Counted from the stretch's first letter, positions 1 through 6,186 are shown. The stretch: 8,117 nucleotides of DNA from an uncultured Bacilli bacterium (GCA_944363685.1 CALVUV010000056.1:1-8117); one strand, 5' to 3'. Translations and numbers: made by a program. Notes: generated by a model not told the origin, from the sequence alone.

Positions 1-438
1 GTCTTAGATATGCCAATAGATGATGAAGCAGCAGTTGAACTTGCTAAAAGAAGTAGAGGAACTCCTCGTATTGCTAACCGTCTCTTTAAAAGAGTACGTG
101 ACTTTGCTCTAGTAGATAAGAAAGAATCTATTGATTTAGAAGTAATGAATAAAGCTTTAGAAAGATTAAAAGTAGATAAAAGTGGTTTAGATGAGACTGA
201 TCATCAGTTACTTAAAGCTATTATTGATAGATTTAATGGAGGTCCTGTGGGAATAGATGCTCTAGCTTCTTCAATTGGTGAAGAAACTTCTACTATTGAA
301 GATGTTATAGAACCATACTTATTACAAGAAGGTTATTTAAAAAGAACAAGTCGTGGTAGAATGGTTACAGAGAAAGCTTATAAAGAGTTAAATATAAACT
401 ATCAAGGTGGACTATTTGGAAGTGATTTTGATGTATGA
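1..438 (+). CDS. ruvB: Holliday junction branch-migration helicase RuvB, C-terminal part (5' end outside window)
   Basis: RuvB is the hexameric AAA+ ATPase that, with RuvA, drives branch migration of Holliday junctions in recombinational repair. The reading frame is already open at base 1, so only the last 145 residues are present; full RuvB is usually about 330-340 residues, so the Walker A and B ATPase core lies upstream. Visible are the lid/sensor-2 region with RSRGTPRIANRLFKRVRDFA (about residues 17-36, including the sensor-2 arginine in GTPRIANR) and the DNA-binding winged-helix domain (GGPVGIDALASSIGE, then VIEPYLLQEGYLKRTSRGR). The TGA stop falls soon after the conserved end. The next gene starts 8 bp before this stop, so the two are probably translationally coupled. 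ruvA is presumably just upstream. Identification is secure. Confidence 0.96.
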   Translation, partial: VLDMPIDDEAAVELAKRSRGTPRIANRLFKRVRDFALVDKKESIDLEVMNKALERLKVDKSGLDETDHQLLKAIIDRFNGGPVGIDALASSIGEETSTIEDVIEPYLLQEGYLKRTSRGRMVTEKAYKELNINYQGGLFGSDFDV

Positions 439-958
439 AGAATTAGTTAAAAATTTAATGATAAAGCTTCTAGATAGATTAAATAAAGGTGAAGATACAG
501 TAGATTCTCACTTTTTCCGTTTAAATAAAATTAGAAAAAGTTTAGATTATGATGATGATAAGAAAAATAAAATTTTAAAAGTGAAAGATTATTATTATAG
601 AAGTAAAAAATATAAAGATGAGATATTAAGAGATTTAACTGGTCTTATAATATTATTATCTTATGATATTCCATATAAATCTTTAAATTTAATAACACTA
701 GCATATCTAGGAGATTATACAGCTTATATGTCTTTGGATGAATTAGAGATTTTTAGTAATAAGATTTCTAATAATATAAGAGTTTTAAATACAATAGCAA
801 CAAAAATAAATGATAATCGTTTAAGAAATTATTTATTAAATTGTTATGATGATTATAATCTTTTAGAGAAAGATCTTAATAGTAAAAGTATTGATGAACT
901 GATAATAGAAACTAATTATAAGAGTGAACCAGAAATGTATGGGGGTATTAGTATATGA
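431..958 (+). CDS. Hypothetical protein of 175 aa between ruvB and queA
   Basis: I do not recognise this protein. It starts MYEELVKNLMIKLLDRLNKG and is rich in Lys, Asn, Asp, Tyr, Ile and Leu. It has no Cys-pair, nucleotide-binding or catalytic motif that I can see, no signal peptide and no membrane segment; it reads as a soluble, largely helical protein. I chose the ATG at 431 because GGAAGTG lies just upstream (418-424) at good spacing. A GTG at 407, in the same frame, would add eight residues but has no clear ribosome-binding site. The gene overlaps the end of ruvB by 8 bp, and its TGA overlaps the queA start as ATGA, so it is locked into the operon and probably translated in step with both neighbours. 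That argues it is a real expressed gene, but does not reveal its function. Confidence 0.8.
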   Translation: MYEELVKNLMIKLLDRLNKGEDTVDSHFFRLNKIRKSLDYDDDKKNKILKVKDYYYRSKKYKDEILRDLTGLIILLSYDIPYKSLNLITLAYLGDYTAYMSLDELEIFSNKISNNIRVLNTIATKINDNRLRNYLLNCYDDYNLLEKDLNSKSIDELIIETNYKSEPEMYGGISI

Positions 959-1980
959 ATGTATTAGATTTTGATTATAATTTACCAGAAGAATTAATTG
1001 CCCAAACACCAATTAAGAAAAGAGATACTTCAAGACTTATGGTACTTGATAAGGAAACTGGAGAAATATGTCATAAACATTTCTATGATATTATAGATTA
1101 TCTTAATCCTGGAGATACTTTAGTATTAAATGATACTAAAGTATTACCTGCAAGATTAATTGGTGAGAAAGAGGAAACAAAAGCAGTTATAGAGGTTTTA
1201 TTATTAAAAGATAAAAATAGTGATACTTGGGAAGCTTTAGTTAAACCTGCTAGACGTATACATATAGGAGATGTAGTAAGTTTTGGTAATGGATTACTTA
1301 GATTAACTTGTGTTGAAGTTAAAGATGAAGGTATTAGAGTGTTTAAAGCAGGTTATGATGGAATATTCTATGAAATATTGGATGAGTTAGGTACTATGCC
1401 ATTACCTCCATATATTCATGAAAAATTAGAAGATAAAGATAGATATCAAACTGTTTATGCTAAAGAAGTGGGTAGTGCTGCTGCTCCTACGGCTGGACTT
1501 CATTTTACTGAAGAGTTACTTGAAAGAATAAAAGATAAAGGTATAAATGTAGTTTATTTAACTCTACATGTTGGTCTTGGTACTTTTAGACCTGTTAAAG
1601 TAGAGAAAATTGAAGAACATAAAATGCATAGTGAGTTTTATTCATTAAGTAGTGAAGTTGCAGATATTCTTAATAAAACAAGAGAGGATGGCAAAAGAAT
1701 TATTGCTGTTGGAACAACTTCTACTAGAACATTAGAAACAATTTACGGGAAGTTTGGAGAGTTTAGAGAAGATAATGGCTTTACTGATATCTTTATCTAT
1801 CCAGGTAAAGAGGTTAAGAGTATAGATGGACTTATTACTAATTTTCATTTACCTAAATCAACCTTAATTATGTTAGTATCTGCAATAGCAGGTAAAGATA
1901 ATATCTTAAATGCTTATAATGTAGCGGTTAAAGAAAAATATAGATTCTTTTCATTTGGAGATGCAATGTTTATAAAGTAG
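955..1980 (+). CDS. queA: S-adenosylmethionine:tRNA ribosyltransferase-isomerase QueA
   Basis: QueA transfers and isomerises the ribosyl moiety of S-adenosylmethionine onto 7-aminomethyl-7-deazaguanine at position 34 of tRNAs with GUN anticodons, giving epoxyqueuosine, the penultimate step of queuosine synthesis. The 341-residue length is normal for the family. Signature stretches appear in order: RDTSRLMVLD (23-32), NDTKVLPARLIG (59-70), GSAAAPTAGLHFT (173-185), LHVGLGTFRPV (204-214), TTSTRTLE (254-261), TNFHLPKSTLIMLVSA (295-310) and YRFFSFGDAM (329-338). The ATG overlaps the previous stop (ATGA), and a GGGGG tract at 941-945 serves as ribosome-binding site 9 bases upstream. ruvB-queA proximity is common in Bacillota, but tgt, which inserts the queuosine precursor and often follows queA, is not next here. 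No preQ1-type riboswitch is visible before this gene. Confidence 0.97.
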   Translation: MNVLDFDYNLPEELIAQTPIKKRDTSRLMVLDKETGEICHKHFYDIIDYLNPGDTLVLNDTKVLPARLIGEKEETKAVIEVLLLKDKNSDTWEALVKPARRIHIGDVVSFGNGLLRLTCVEVKDEGIRVFKAGYDGIFYEILDELGTMPLPPYIHEKLEDKDRYQTVYAKEVGSAAAPTAGLHFTEELLERIKDKGINVVYLTLHVGLGTFRPVKVEKIEEHKMHSEFYSLSSEVADILNKTREDGKRIIAVGTTSTRTLETIYGKFGEFREDNGFTDIFIYPGKEVKSIDGLITNFHLPKSTLIMLVSAIAGKDNILNAYNVAVKEKYRFFSFGDAMFIK

Positions 1981-1991
1981 GAGATTTTGTT

Positions 1992-2993
1992 ATGGTTGAA
2001 TTAAAAGAAAAATTAACTGATATAAAAGAGTATATTAAAACTGCAAGAATTTATTATAAGGTTGATGGTAGTGATAAAATGCATGTAGTCACACCATTAA
2101 CTTATAGCTTTTTAAGAGGAAAAATTTTTGATTTAGAACGGACTTCATATAAAGTAAAAGATAATATAAGTTATATTCATTTTTATAAGACTTTAGGCGA
2201 TGATGATTGCACTATAGAAGCTTTTACTGACACAAAAGTTGATATTACTATGGATGATAATGAAAGGTATAATTTTAAAGTTTTTGCTAAAGATGTAACT
2301 ATAAAAAATGAAAAAGATGATGAGGTTATATTTAATGCTGAAATAATTGATGTTGGTAATGTTATATATTATAAAGGAGGATATTTTGTTGTAAATGATG
2401 CAAGTAAAACCTTTATTTATGGAAACCCTAAAGTTCCTGATTTAATAATTAATTCATCTTTCTTAGAGATTAGTAATATAAGTGAATTTATTAGTTCTTT
2501 TATTCATTATGGTGAGGATATAAAACTTAATAATATTAACTGTAATTTGCTTGAATTTACGACTGATGCCAAAAATATTGAAGTACAAAACAGTAATATT
2601 GAAGAAACTTATTGTTGTAGTTTTGAAGAATGTGTTAGACCTGTTTTTGTAAATTCTGCTTGGAAAATTGAAACACCTTTAAATTATCTGGATGGTACTA
2701 TAGGTAACAGTGAAACTGGTATAACAATTACAGATGAAACTTTTAGTGATAAAGCAAGTTTAGAGTTAGCAAGAGCATTTGCTACTTATGGACTTAGGGA
2801 ATTCTTAAATAATGTTAAAGACGTAAATGCGTTAGATATTAGTCCCAAACTTAAAGTGATAGATGAAAGAAAAATAGCTTTAAAAGAAGAATATGATAGA
2901 CAAATTGCTATATTAGAAGATAAAAAAGATGTAATACTAAATGGGTATCAAAAACGTAAAGTTAAAAATTTAGTGAGGAAAAAAGAAAATTAA
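1992..2993 (+). CDS. Hypothetical protein of 333 aa with beta-rich middle and charged helical C-terminus
   Basis: I do not recognise the family. The start is supported by AGGAG at 1979-1983, eight bases before the ATG and overlapping the queA stop, so it is the fourth gene of the operon. Residues 1-20 look helical. Residues about 30-225 are dense in alternating hydrophobic and polar residues (for example DVTIKNEKDDEVIFNAEIID near 101-120 and IKLNNINCNLLEFTTDAKNI near 177-196), which suggests stacked beta strands, perhaps a solenoid. Residues about 285-333 are charged and helical, possibly a coiled coil (DERKIALKEEYDRQIAILED at 291-310), with a basic end. Four cysteines lie at 184, 208, 209 and 214; three of them are clustered. 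No signal peptide or membrane segment is seen. It occupies the place where tgt is often found but bears no resemblance to Tgt. A terminator follows 18 bp downstream. Confidence 0.8.
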   Translation: MVELKEKLTDIKEYIKTARIYYKVDGSDKMHVVTPLTYSFLRGKIFDLERTSYKVKDNISYIHFYKTLGDDDCTIEAFTDTKVDITMDDNERYNFKVFAKDVTIKNEKDDEVIFNAEIIDVGNVIYYKGGYFVVNDASKTFIYGNPKVPDLIINSSFLEISNISEFISSFIHYGEDIKLNNINCNLLEFTTDAKNIEVQNSNIEETYCCSFEECVRPVFVNSAWKIETPLNYLDGTIGNSETGITITDETFSDKASLELARAFATYGLREFLNNVKDVNALDISPKLKVIDERKIALKEEYDRQIAILEDKKDVILNGYQKRKVKNLVRKKEN

Positions 2994-3010
2994 GTAAGTT
3001 AGATATAATT

Positions 3011-3047
3011 AAAACCAGAGAAACTTTAGAAGCCTCTGGTTTTTGTC
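3011..3047 (+). terminator. Intrinsic terminator of the ruvB-queA operon; also the 5' hairpin of repeat copy A
   Basis: A perfect 10-bp stem pairs AAAACCAGAG (3011-3020) with CTCTGGTTTT (3034-3043) around a 13-nt loop, AAACTTTAGAAGC. The stem runs into a T-tract (TTTTT, 3040-3044). The loop may fold further as ACTT-TAG-AAG. It lies 18 bp after the stop of the 333-aa gene and fits a rho-independent terminator. The same loop recurs in the hairpin at 4602-4630. Confidence 0.85.
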
Positions 3048-3189
3048 TATAAGAGCAGAAGATTATTTACTAGTATGGATAATCTTTTAAATATATAGAA
3101 TAACAGTTTAATTGAAAAATAAATTAATATGGTGGATTTTTAAGGGGTTTAGGCTTATGAATAATAGATGTTACTATATCTATAAAGTA
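3011..3189 (+). repeat. Direct repeat copy A (non-coding element, left of the minus-strand cassette)
   Basis: This is copy A of a two-copy, same-orientation repeat; copy B is at 4602-4787. The core 3085-3189 aligns without gaps to 4683-4787 with 14 mismatches in 105 bp (about 87%), and only 6 mismatches in the first 83 bp. A 5' hairpin with an identical loop precedes both cores. The stretch between hairpin and core differs: here 3059-3066 pairs with 3079-3086 (8 bp). The core contains GGTGGA, AAGGGG and an ATG at 3157 that could start a very short peptide, but no convincing gene. It may encode a structured RNA. An RNA-guided-nuclease (TnpB) guide RNA remnant is one speculative reading, discussed in the findings. 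Confidence 0.85.
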
Positions 3190-3193
3190 TATA

Positions 3194-3240
3194 AAAACTC
3201 TCTTATTTCCTTATATTTCAAGGATTAAGAGAGTTTCTTT
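3194..3240. terminator. Bidirectional intrinsic terminator
   Basis: An 11-bp perfect inverted repeat, AAACTCTCTTA (3195-3205) and TAAGAGAGTTT (3226-3236), is extended by an inner CCTT/AAGG stem (3209-3212/3220-3223). Read leftwards, the hairpin is followed by TTTTTAT, so it should stop transcripts of the minus-strand gene ending at 3264, 28 bp away. Read rightwards it is followed by the weaker tract TTTCTTTTA. It lies directly after repeat copy A and has no counterpart after copy B. Confidence 0.8.
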
Positions 3241-3263
3241 TACCTAAAAAATGCTTATAGGTT

Positions 3264-3878
3264 CTAATTTTTTAATTCTTTTATAATATAATTATCTATA
3301 TCAGTATATTTAGAGACATTTAATTTTCTCAATCTAGTTAAACATTCTTTATTTAAGTCTAACATTTTTAATACCTCATAATCTAATTTATCTTTATCTC
3401 TTGTTAAATTTTCTTTAAGTAAATAAAGTAGTTCTCTTTTAATAATCTTAATTTTATAATTATTAAAACTAATTATTTCATAAAAATCATTAAAAGTTAA
3501 TCCTTTTATAAACCTTGATTTGAATATATTCTTCTCATCCATACTAAATGTATTGACTTTTATGCCATTATTTTCAACTTCAAAAGGATAAAATCCTATA
3601 TCTATACCTCTAATATTAGTATGAATTCCATAGTCTTGAACAGTTAATTTAAGACTATCTTTATTATTCATATAAAGATTATATCTTTTTAATACATTTC
3701 TAATCTTATCTATATCTTTTAATTCTACTAAAATGTCAATATCACTATGTTTTCTTTTCTTTGCTTTGTTATCTATTAAGTAAGGAACAATACCTCCATT
3801 AATGTAAATAATATCATTTATTTCATTTAATTTATATATTTCTTCTAAAACATTAGTTATTTCTTTAAAGTCATGCAT
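3264..3878 (-). CDS. Small nucleotidyltransferase-fold protein (aminoglycoside/lincosamide adenylyltransferase-like superfamily)
   Basis: This 204-residue protein shows the polymerase-beta-type nucleotidyltransferase signature: a Gly-Gly turn in YINGGIVPYLI (25-35), then KHSDIDILVEL (43-53), giving the two metal-binding aspartates D46 and D48. A likely third acidic residue is D93 in GIDIGFYPFE. Members transfer a nucleotide, usually AMP, to a small molecule, protein or RNA; the substrate here cannot be read from sequence. The C-terminal half is helical and lysine-rich. The ATG begins one base after the stop of the upstream PHP gene, and its AGGAGG ribosome-binding site lies inside that gene's last codons, so the pair is translationally coupled. 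It is not a clear MNT antitoxin, being longer than the usual minimal MNT proteins and lacking a HEPN partner. An antibiotic-modifying or domesticated tRNA/protein-modifying role are both possible. Fold confidence is good; function is unknown. Confidence 0.85.
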   Translation of the reverse strand: MHDFKEITNVLEEIYKLNEINDIIYINGGIVPYLIDNKAKKRKHSDIDILVELKDIDKIRNVLKRYNLYMNNKDSLKLTVQDYGIHTNIRGIDIGFYPFEVENNGIKVNTFSMDEKNIFKSRFIKGLTFNDFYEIISFNNYKIKIIKRELLYLLKENLTRDKDKLDYEVLKMLDLNKECLTRLRKLNVSKYTDIDNYIIKELKN

Positions 3879-3879
3879 T

Positions 3880-4503
3880 TTAATTCCTCCTAATCACATT
3901 TCTTAGATAACGTTCATCATTGTCAAAATATTTTGTATCTATACCTAAAGTGTTATTTCTATTAAATATATCACTATGATAGTCACTACCAACAGAATAA
4001 AAAGTATCATAGCAATTAATTATTTCCATAGATTTATCAAGAAAATCAGGTGTTATTTCTATACCATCACCACCAACACTTAAAAACTTTTCTACTATTG
4101 TTTTAGTCTCTATATTTTTACAACTGATAAATGGATGTGGCAAGATAAGATAGCCATTTGCATTTTTGATACTTTCAATAATATCTCTAATAGATATATA
4201 ATAATATTTAATATTTTGACAATAACTTTTTACATATTTATCATATATATTAAATAAGTCTTTATTATTTAATTCTTTATTATTAACATCAAAATTATAA
4301 CCCAAGATATGATAAACATTATCTAAAAAATAGTTAGAAAGTTCAACACCAGTAATAAAATTTGCTTCTCTTATTTTTTTATTTGCTTCTATATTATTAT
4401 GATCAGTTATAGAAAACATAGTGAAATTTTTAGTTTTTTGGATTAAATTTTCAATACTATCAAGTCCATCAGAATAAGTAGAGTGAATATGAAAGTCATC
4501 CAT
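3880..4503 (-). CDS. PHP-domain metal-dependent phosphoesterase
   Basis: This 207-residue protein carries the metal-binding motifs of the PHP family in order: FHIHSTYSDG (4-13; H5, H7, D12), ITDHNN (32-37; D34, H35), TGVELS (51-56; E54), H65 in YHILGY, LPHPF (121-125; H123) and GSDYHSD (172-178; D174, H176). All expected ligands are present, so it is probably an active phosphoesterase with a multi-metal centre. Relatives include small stand-alone enzymes that cleave 3',5'-bisphosphonucleotides or trim RNA 5' ends (YciV/RNase AM type) and histidinol-phosphatase-like enzymes; which applies cannot be told here. It is the first gene of a two-gene minus-strand operon, with promoter at 4527-4555 and ribosome-binding site AGAAGGG upstream of the ATG. 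It is somewhat shorter than the roughly 280-residue YciV group. Confidence 0.88.
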   Translation of the reverse strand: MDDFHIHSTYSDGLDSIENLIQKTKNFTMFSITDHNNIEANKKIREANFITGVELSNYFLDNVYHILGYNFDVNNKELNNKDLFNIYDKYVKSYCQNIKYYYISIRDIIESIKNANGYLILPHPFISCKNIETKTIVEKFLSVGGDGIEITPDFLDKSMEIINCYDTFYSVGSDYHSDIFNRNNTLGIDTKYFDNDERYLRNVIRRN

Positions 4504-4526
4504 TCTATCCCTTCTTTCTTTGCTAT

Positions 4527-4555
4527 ATCGTACTAAAATAGGTAGATGTTGTCAA
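4527..4555 (-). promoter_or_regulatory. Promoter of the PHP-nucleotidyltransferase operon
   Basis: On the minus strand a perfect -35 box TTGACA (plus-strand 4550-4555) is followed after 17 bases by TACGAT (4527-4532), a 4/6 match to the -10 consensus. Transcription would start about 15-20 bases before the ATG at 4503, giving a short leader with the AGAAGGG ribosome-binding site. Confidence 0.65.
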
Positions 4556-4601
4556 TTGGAGTGAAAAATTTTAATTTAAATTTTACATTAGTTACGATAA
4601 A

Positions 4602-4787
4602 GACTATAGAAACTTTAGAAGTCTATGGTTATTTTTGCCTTTAAGGAAAGTTTCTACAATATTTTAGGTAGTTTGCAAAGTTTTTTAAATATATAGAATA
4701 ATAATTTAATTGAAAAATAAATTAATATGGTGGAGTTTTAAGGCGTTTAAGCCTATGAATAATAGGGATTGTTCTATCTGTGAAGTA
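4602..4787 (+). repeat. Direct repeat copy B (non-coding element, between the minus-strand cassette and tig)
   Basis: This is the partner of copy A at 3011-3189, in the same orientation. A 7-bp hairpin, ACTATAG (4603-4609) with CTATGGT (4623-4629, one T-G wobble), encloses the loop AAACTTTAGAAGT, identical to copy A's loop except its last base. Relative to copy A one stem pair has changed from G-C to T-A on both sides. The core 4683-4787 matches copy A without gaps. Copy B ends in GTGAAGTAGGAATC (4780-4793) and lacks copy A's following 11-bp hairpin. There is no plus-strand gene upstream, so the hairpin terminates nothing obvious here; it looks carried along as part of the repeated unit. The interval 4504-4910 holds this repeat, the two divergent promoters and the tig operator-like palindrome, and no gene. 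Confidence 0.85.
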
Positions 4788-4836
4788 GGAATCATGTAGA
4801 TATTATTTGTTTTTAATTTATTATTGCATTATTTAC

Positions 4837-4857
4837 CAATTTATTTTGAATAAATTG
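4837..4857. promoter_or_regulatory. Perfect palindrome abutting the tig -35 box (possible operator)
   Basis: CAATTTATT (4837-4845) and AATAAATTG (4849-4857) form a perfect 9-3-9 inverted repeat that ends exactly where the -35 box TTGAAA begins. It has no T-tract after it and precedes the promoter, so it is better explained as a protein-binding site or AT-rich UP-type element than as a terminator. It is not the CIRCE heat-shock operator (TTAGCACTC-N9-GAGTGCTAA). The regulator is unknown. Confidence 0.45.
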
Positions 4858-4886
4858 TTGAAAAACTAAACTTTATCAGATATAAT
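4858..4886 (+). promoter_or_regulatory. Promoter of tig
   Basis: The -35 box TTGAAA (4858-4863) and -10 box TATAAT (4881-4886) are separated by 17 bases, close to the sigma-A consensus. The start point would be near 4893, giving a leader of about 18 nt that contains the GGAGG ribosome-binding site at 4899-4903. Confidence 0.85.
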
Positions 4887-4910
4887 AAGAGACGTATTGG
4901 AGGAAGAAAT

Positions 4911-6185
4911 ATGGAAAAGAAAGAAACAAATAAGAAAAATTATCATAATATTGAAATAAAAGTTGAGGGAAAAGAGTGGACTGATGCTGTTGATAAAGCT
5001 TTTAAAGATAGAGTTAAAAAAGTTGAAGTAGACGGTTTTAGAAAAGGTAAATGTCCTAAAAATATTTATGATAAGAAATTTGGTCAAGATTATTTATTAG
5101 ATGCAGCAGATTTAGTATTACAAAATGCTTATGTTAAAGCATTAGAGGAAAATGATTTAATACCTGCTGTACAACCTGAACCTAATTTAAAGAGTCTTGA
5201 CGAAAAGAGCGTTACTTTTACTTTTAAAATTATTACTAAACCAGAAGTTAAGATTAGTAAATATAGAGATTTAGGAATTAAACCTAATGAAGTTAAAGTA
5301 ACTAAAGAAGAAATAGATCATGAAATAGGTCATTTACTTGAAAGATATGAAGAATTAGTTAATAAGAGTGATGATGCTACAGTTGAAAATGGTGATGTTG
5401 CTGTTATTGACTTTGAAGGATTTAAAGACGGGGTTGCTTTTGATGGAGGAAAAGGTGAGAACTATTCTTTAGAAATTGGTAGTGGTTCTTTTATTCCAGG
5501 ATTTGAAGAACAATTAATTGGTATGAAGTCTGGTGAAGAAAAAGAAATTAAAGTAACTTTCCCAGAAGATTATATGGAAGAGTCTTTAAAAGGACAAGAT
5601 GCTACATTTAAAGTAAAAGTACATGAAATTAAAACTAAAGAAAAAAGAGAATTAGATGAAGATTTCTTCTTCGACTTAGGCATTGAAGGTGTTAATGATG
5701 AAGAGAGCCTTAGAAAAGAAATAGAAGCTAATATAAAAGCTAATAAAGATATGGAAGAAGAAAATAACTATATTGATAGATTACTTGAAGCAGTATCTAA
5801 AAATGTAGAAGTTGATATTCCAGAAGAAATGGTTAATGAAGAGATTGATAGATTACTTAGAAGAACAGAACAACAAATGACTATGCAAGGTATTAGTTTA
5901 GATTTATATTATCAAGTTACTAAAACTACAGAAAAAGATTTAAGAGATCAATTAGAAAAAGAAGCTTATCAAAATGTATTATATAGATTAATGCTTGAAG
6001 AAATTATGAATATGGAAAAGATTGAAGTATCAGAAAGTGATGCTATGGAAGAAGCTAAAAAACTTGCTGAGCGTTATCAAATGGAACTTGATCAATTCTT
6101 AAATGAATTTGGTGGTATTGAGATGGTTCAATATGACCAAGAGATGAGAAAAACTATTGAATTATTAAAAGAATTAAATAAATAG
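4911..6185 (+). CDS. tig: Trigger factor, ribosome-associated chaperone and peptidyl-prolyl isomerase
   Basis: Trigger factor docks on ribosomal protein L23 at the polypeptide exit tunnel and shields nascent chains; it also has peptidyl-prolyl cis-trans isomerase activity. The 424-residue length is normal. The ribosome-binding domain (about 1-115) has the signature loop GFRKGKCP (42-49). The FKBP-type isomerase domain spans about 160-241 (GDVAVIDFEGF, then GSGSFIPGFEEQLIGMKSGE, then FKVKVHEIK). The C-terminal chaperone arms (about 245-424) are highly charged and helical, with DIPEEMVNEEIDRLL near the middle. The ATG at 4911 has a GGAGG site seven bases upstream and sits 25 bases after the -10 of a near-consensus promoter. 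The gene is complete. No terminator separates it from rpmG, so read-through is possible in addition to the rpmG promoter. Confidence 0.97.
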   Translation: MEKKETNKKNYHNIEIKVEGKEWTDAVDKAFKDRVKKVEVDGFRKGKCPKNIYDKKFGQDYLLDAADLVLQNAYVKALEENDLIPAVQPEPNLKSLDEKSVTFTFKIITKPEVKISKYRDLGIKPNEVKVTKEEIDHEIGHLLERYEELVNKSDDATVENGDVAVIDFEGFKDGVAFDGGKGENYSLEIGSGSFIPGFEEQLIGMKSGEEKEIKVTFPEDYMEESLKGQDATFKVKVHEIKTKEKRELDEDFFFDLGIEGVNDEESLRKEIEANIKANKDMEEENNYIDRLLEAVSKNVEVDIPEEMVNEEIDRLLRRTEQQMTMQGISLDLYYQVTKTTEKDLRDQLEKEAYQNVLYRLMLEEIMNMEKIEVSESDAMEEAKKLAERYQMELDQFLNEFGGIEMVQYDQEMRKTIELLKELNK

Positions 6186-6186
6186 T

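Noticed and set aside
407..430. GTG at 407 as start of the gene between ruvB and queA
   Set aside because: It would lengthen the overlap with ruvB to 32 bp and lacks a good ribosome-binding site, while ATG at 431 has GGAAGTG at proper spacing.
436..958. Use of TGA as tryptophan (Mycoplasma-type code)
   Set aside because: Trp is written TGG in queA, tig and the 333-aa gene, no gene has an internal TGA, and TGA ends the first two genes where their ends are expected.
3264..4503. Classic HEPN-MNT or AbiE-type toxin-antitoxin operon
   Set aside because: The nucleotidyltransferase partner is a PHP phosphoesterase, not a HEPN protein or AbiEi-like regulator, so the named systems do not fit.
3011..4787. 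Reading the two repeats as a CRISPR array or as terminal inverted repeats of a transposon
   Set aside because: There are only two copies 1.6 kb apart, far longer than CRISPR repeats and without spacers. They are direct rather than inverted, and no transposase is encoded between them.
4866..5087. A 73-codon frame on the minus strand across the start of tig
   Set aside because: It lies opposite the well-supported N-terminal domain and promoter of tig, has no family resemblance, and its Phe/Ile-rich composition is what the complement of Lys/Glu-rich codons gives.
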